NCBI GenBank assembly: GCA_016783355.1
Contig: JADHWR010000074.1
Location: forward strand, 1 to 5,323
From: Candidatus Omnitrophota bacterium
GTDB lineage: Bacteria > Omnitrophota > Gorgyraeia > Gygaellales > JAHJCI01
Reading direction: 5' to 3'
DNA length: 5,323 nt
Below are positions 4,369 to 5,323 of this stretch, piece after piece (the first letter of the stretch is position 1; every line of letters begins with the position of its first letter). The notes under the pieces are model-generated. The model worked only from the letters and a program-made list of their open reading frames with translations. It was not told where the DNA came from and did no database searches. Made by a program: the position numbers and the translations under genes.

Positions 4369-5323
4369 TTTTTAATTTCCAGGTTCAACTCATCCAACTG
4401 TATCTTGCTCACAGATGAAGGCGCATCGGTTAACAAACATAACCCGCTTTGCGTCTTAGGAAAAGCAATCATCTCCCGGATTGTCTCTTCATCGGCAAGC
4501 AAACTTAAGAATCTATCTATGCCTAAAGCAATGCCTCCATGCGGTGGTGCTCCGTATTTTAGTGCTTCAATTAAAAAGCCGAATCGTGCTGCTGCCTCTT
4601 GTTGGCCTATGCCAATAATCTTAAACACCTTCTCCTGAAGTTGGGCTTGATGAATTCTGATTGAACCAGAAGCAACCTCTACCCCATTCAGGACTAAATC
4701 ATAAGCAAGTGCCTCTTTGCTCTGCCATGAATCATCAGACAACTCTATATCTGCACCTTCTGGAGCAGTAAAAGGATGGTGCTCGCTTACCCAGCGCTTC
4801 TCATTCTGATCATATTTAAATAAAGGGAACCTGGTTACCCAAACAAAGGCAAATTGTTCCTTCCTATCGGGGCTACGCAAATCTGGTTTGTCGGTCTGAT
4901 AACGCTGCATCGCCTCCTTATGCTTAAGGCGGGGAAAAGGAATCTCAATATCCAGATTGAGGGCCTGCTTAAAAATATATTGTATTAACTGCTCGACGAG
5001 TTTGAAGATATCCTCCTCTTCTACGAAAGACATCTCCAAATCCACCTGGGTAAACTCAGGTTGACGGCCAGCGCGTAAATCCTCATCACGAAAACAACGG
5101 GCAATCTGATAATAGCGATCGAGTCCGGAAACCATAAGAATTTGCTTAAACAACTGTGGTGATTGGGGAAGGGCATAAAATTGGCCGGGCAACAAACGAG
5201 AAGGCACAAGAAAATCCCGCGCCCCCTCCGGGGTGGAGCGGGTTAATATAGGGGTTTCCACCTCGATAAATCCTTGCTTATTCAGAAAGAAGCGGCTCGC
5301 AGAATAAAGACTATGCCTTAAGA
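4359..5323 (-). CDS. aspS: Aspartyl-tRNA synthetase, C-terminal 320 codons, without GAD domain
   Basis: This class II synthetase charges tRNA-Asp (or tRNA-Asp and tRNA-Asn) with aspartate. The reading frame is open to the right edge; the anticodon-binding N terminus lies outside. Visible family motifs, numbered from the first full codon (5321), are GFIEVETPILTRSTPEGARD (17–36), ALPQSPQLFKQ (50–60), motif 2 with RCFRDEDLRAGRQPEFTQVD (75–94), TDKPDLR (143–149), WVTRFPLFK (161–169), HHPFTAP (181–187) and motif 3 with PPHGGIALGIDR (259–270), ending in a normal bacterial tail. The catalytic core is complete over this part. Bacterial AspRS normally carries a GAD domain of over 100 residues between the SDKPDLR and WVxDFPxF motifs; here about ten residues link them. 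The frame is intact across the gap. The archaeal type also lacks GAD, but the other motifs are bacterial. It is separated from the next operon by 284 bases of repeats. Confidence 0.96.
   Translation of the reverse strand, partial: LRHSLYSASRFFLNKQGFIEVETPILTRSTPEGARDFLVPSRLLPGQFYALPQSPQLFKQILMVSGLDRYYQIARCFRDEDLRAGRQPEFTQVDLEMSFVEEEDIFKLVEQLIQYIFKQALNLDIEIPFPRLKHKEAMQRYQTDKPDLRSPDRKEQFAFVWVTRFPLFKYDQNEKRWVSEHHPFTAPEGADIELSDDSWQSKEALAYDLVLNGVEVASGSIRIHQAQLQEKVFKIIGIGQQEAAARFGFLIEALKYGAPPHGGIALGIDRFLSLLADEETIREMIAFPKTQSGLCLLTDAPSSVSKIQLDELNLEIKKDK

Noticed and set aside
4291..4638. 115-codon open frame on the plus strand beginning inside element B
   Set aside because: It starts with TTG in the inner stem of the palindrome and then runs antisense to the conserved 3' end of aspS; the predicted protein has no family features.

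Overview
The window is a compact bacterial chromosome segment in which every recognisable gene lies on the minus strand. Read in transcription order (right to left), it holds the 3' part of aspS, a 284-base non-coding gap full of inverted repeats, then a tight run: a LysM lipoprotein, phoH, a membrane HD-domain phosphodiesterase of the PgpH/YqfF type, ybeY, recO and the first 30 codons of a probable panE. The run phoH–pgpH–ybeY–(…)–recO is the housekeeping cluster known from Firmicutes and many other bacteria, here without dgkA, cdd and era between ybeY and recO. The lipoprotein with its Cys lipobox, the LysM domain, moderate base composition and dispersed palindromes suggest an uncultivated, probably diderm lineage. 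Candidatus Omnitrophota (OP3) is my best guess from general resemblance, but no taxonomic marker in the window proves it.

Region 1–4074 looks like one operon. Neighbouring genes overlap (phoH/pgpH by 26 bases, pgpH/ybeY by 47) or are separated by only 4–7 bases. Starts vary: ATG (panE, recO, pgpH, lipoprotein), GTG (ybeY) and TTG (phoH). Strong Shine-Dalgarno sites precede the lipoprotein and panE; the panE site lies inside the last codons of recO. The products serve RNA processing (YbeY, PhoH), probable cyclic di-AMP turnover (PgpH-like), recombinational repair (RecO), the cell envelope (LysM lipoprotein) and coenzyme A synthesis (PanE).

Region 4075–4358 separates aspS from that operon and should hold the aspS terminator and the operon promoter and leader. 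It contains four hairpin-forming units. Two of them (4130–4192 and 4246–4313) share one architecture, and their loops match when one is reversed, so they look like an inverted pair of one dispersed palindromic repeat family. A third hairpin ends a few bases before the lipoprotein ribosome site.

Region 4359–5323 is the C-terminal 320 codons of aspartyl-tRNA synthetase. It is clearly of the bacterial type by its motifs but lacks the GAD insertion domain expected between the TDKPDLR motif and the WVxxFPLF motif. Other departures from the family norm are a PgpH-like protein with no extracellular 7TMR-HDED domain and a YbeY with Asp in place of the third zinc-binding His. I see no novel multi-gene system; the most unusual items are the GAD-less AspRS and the paired palindromes.
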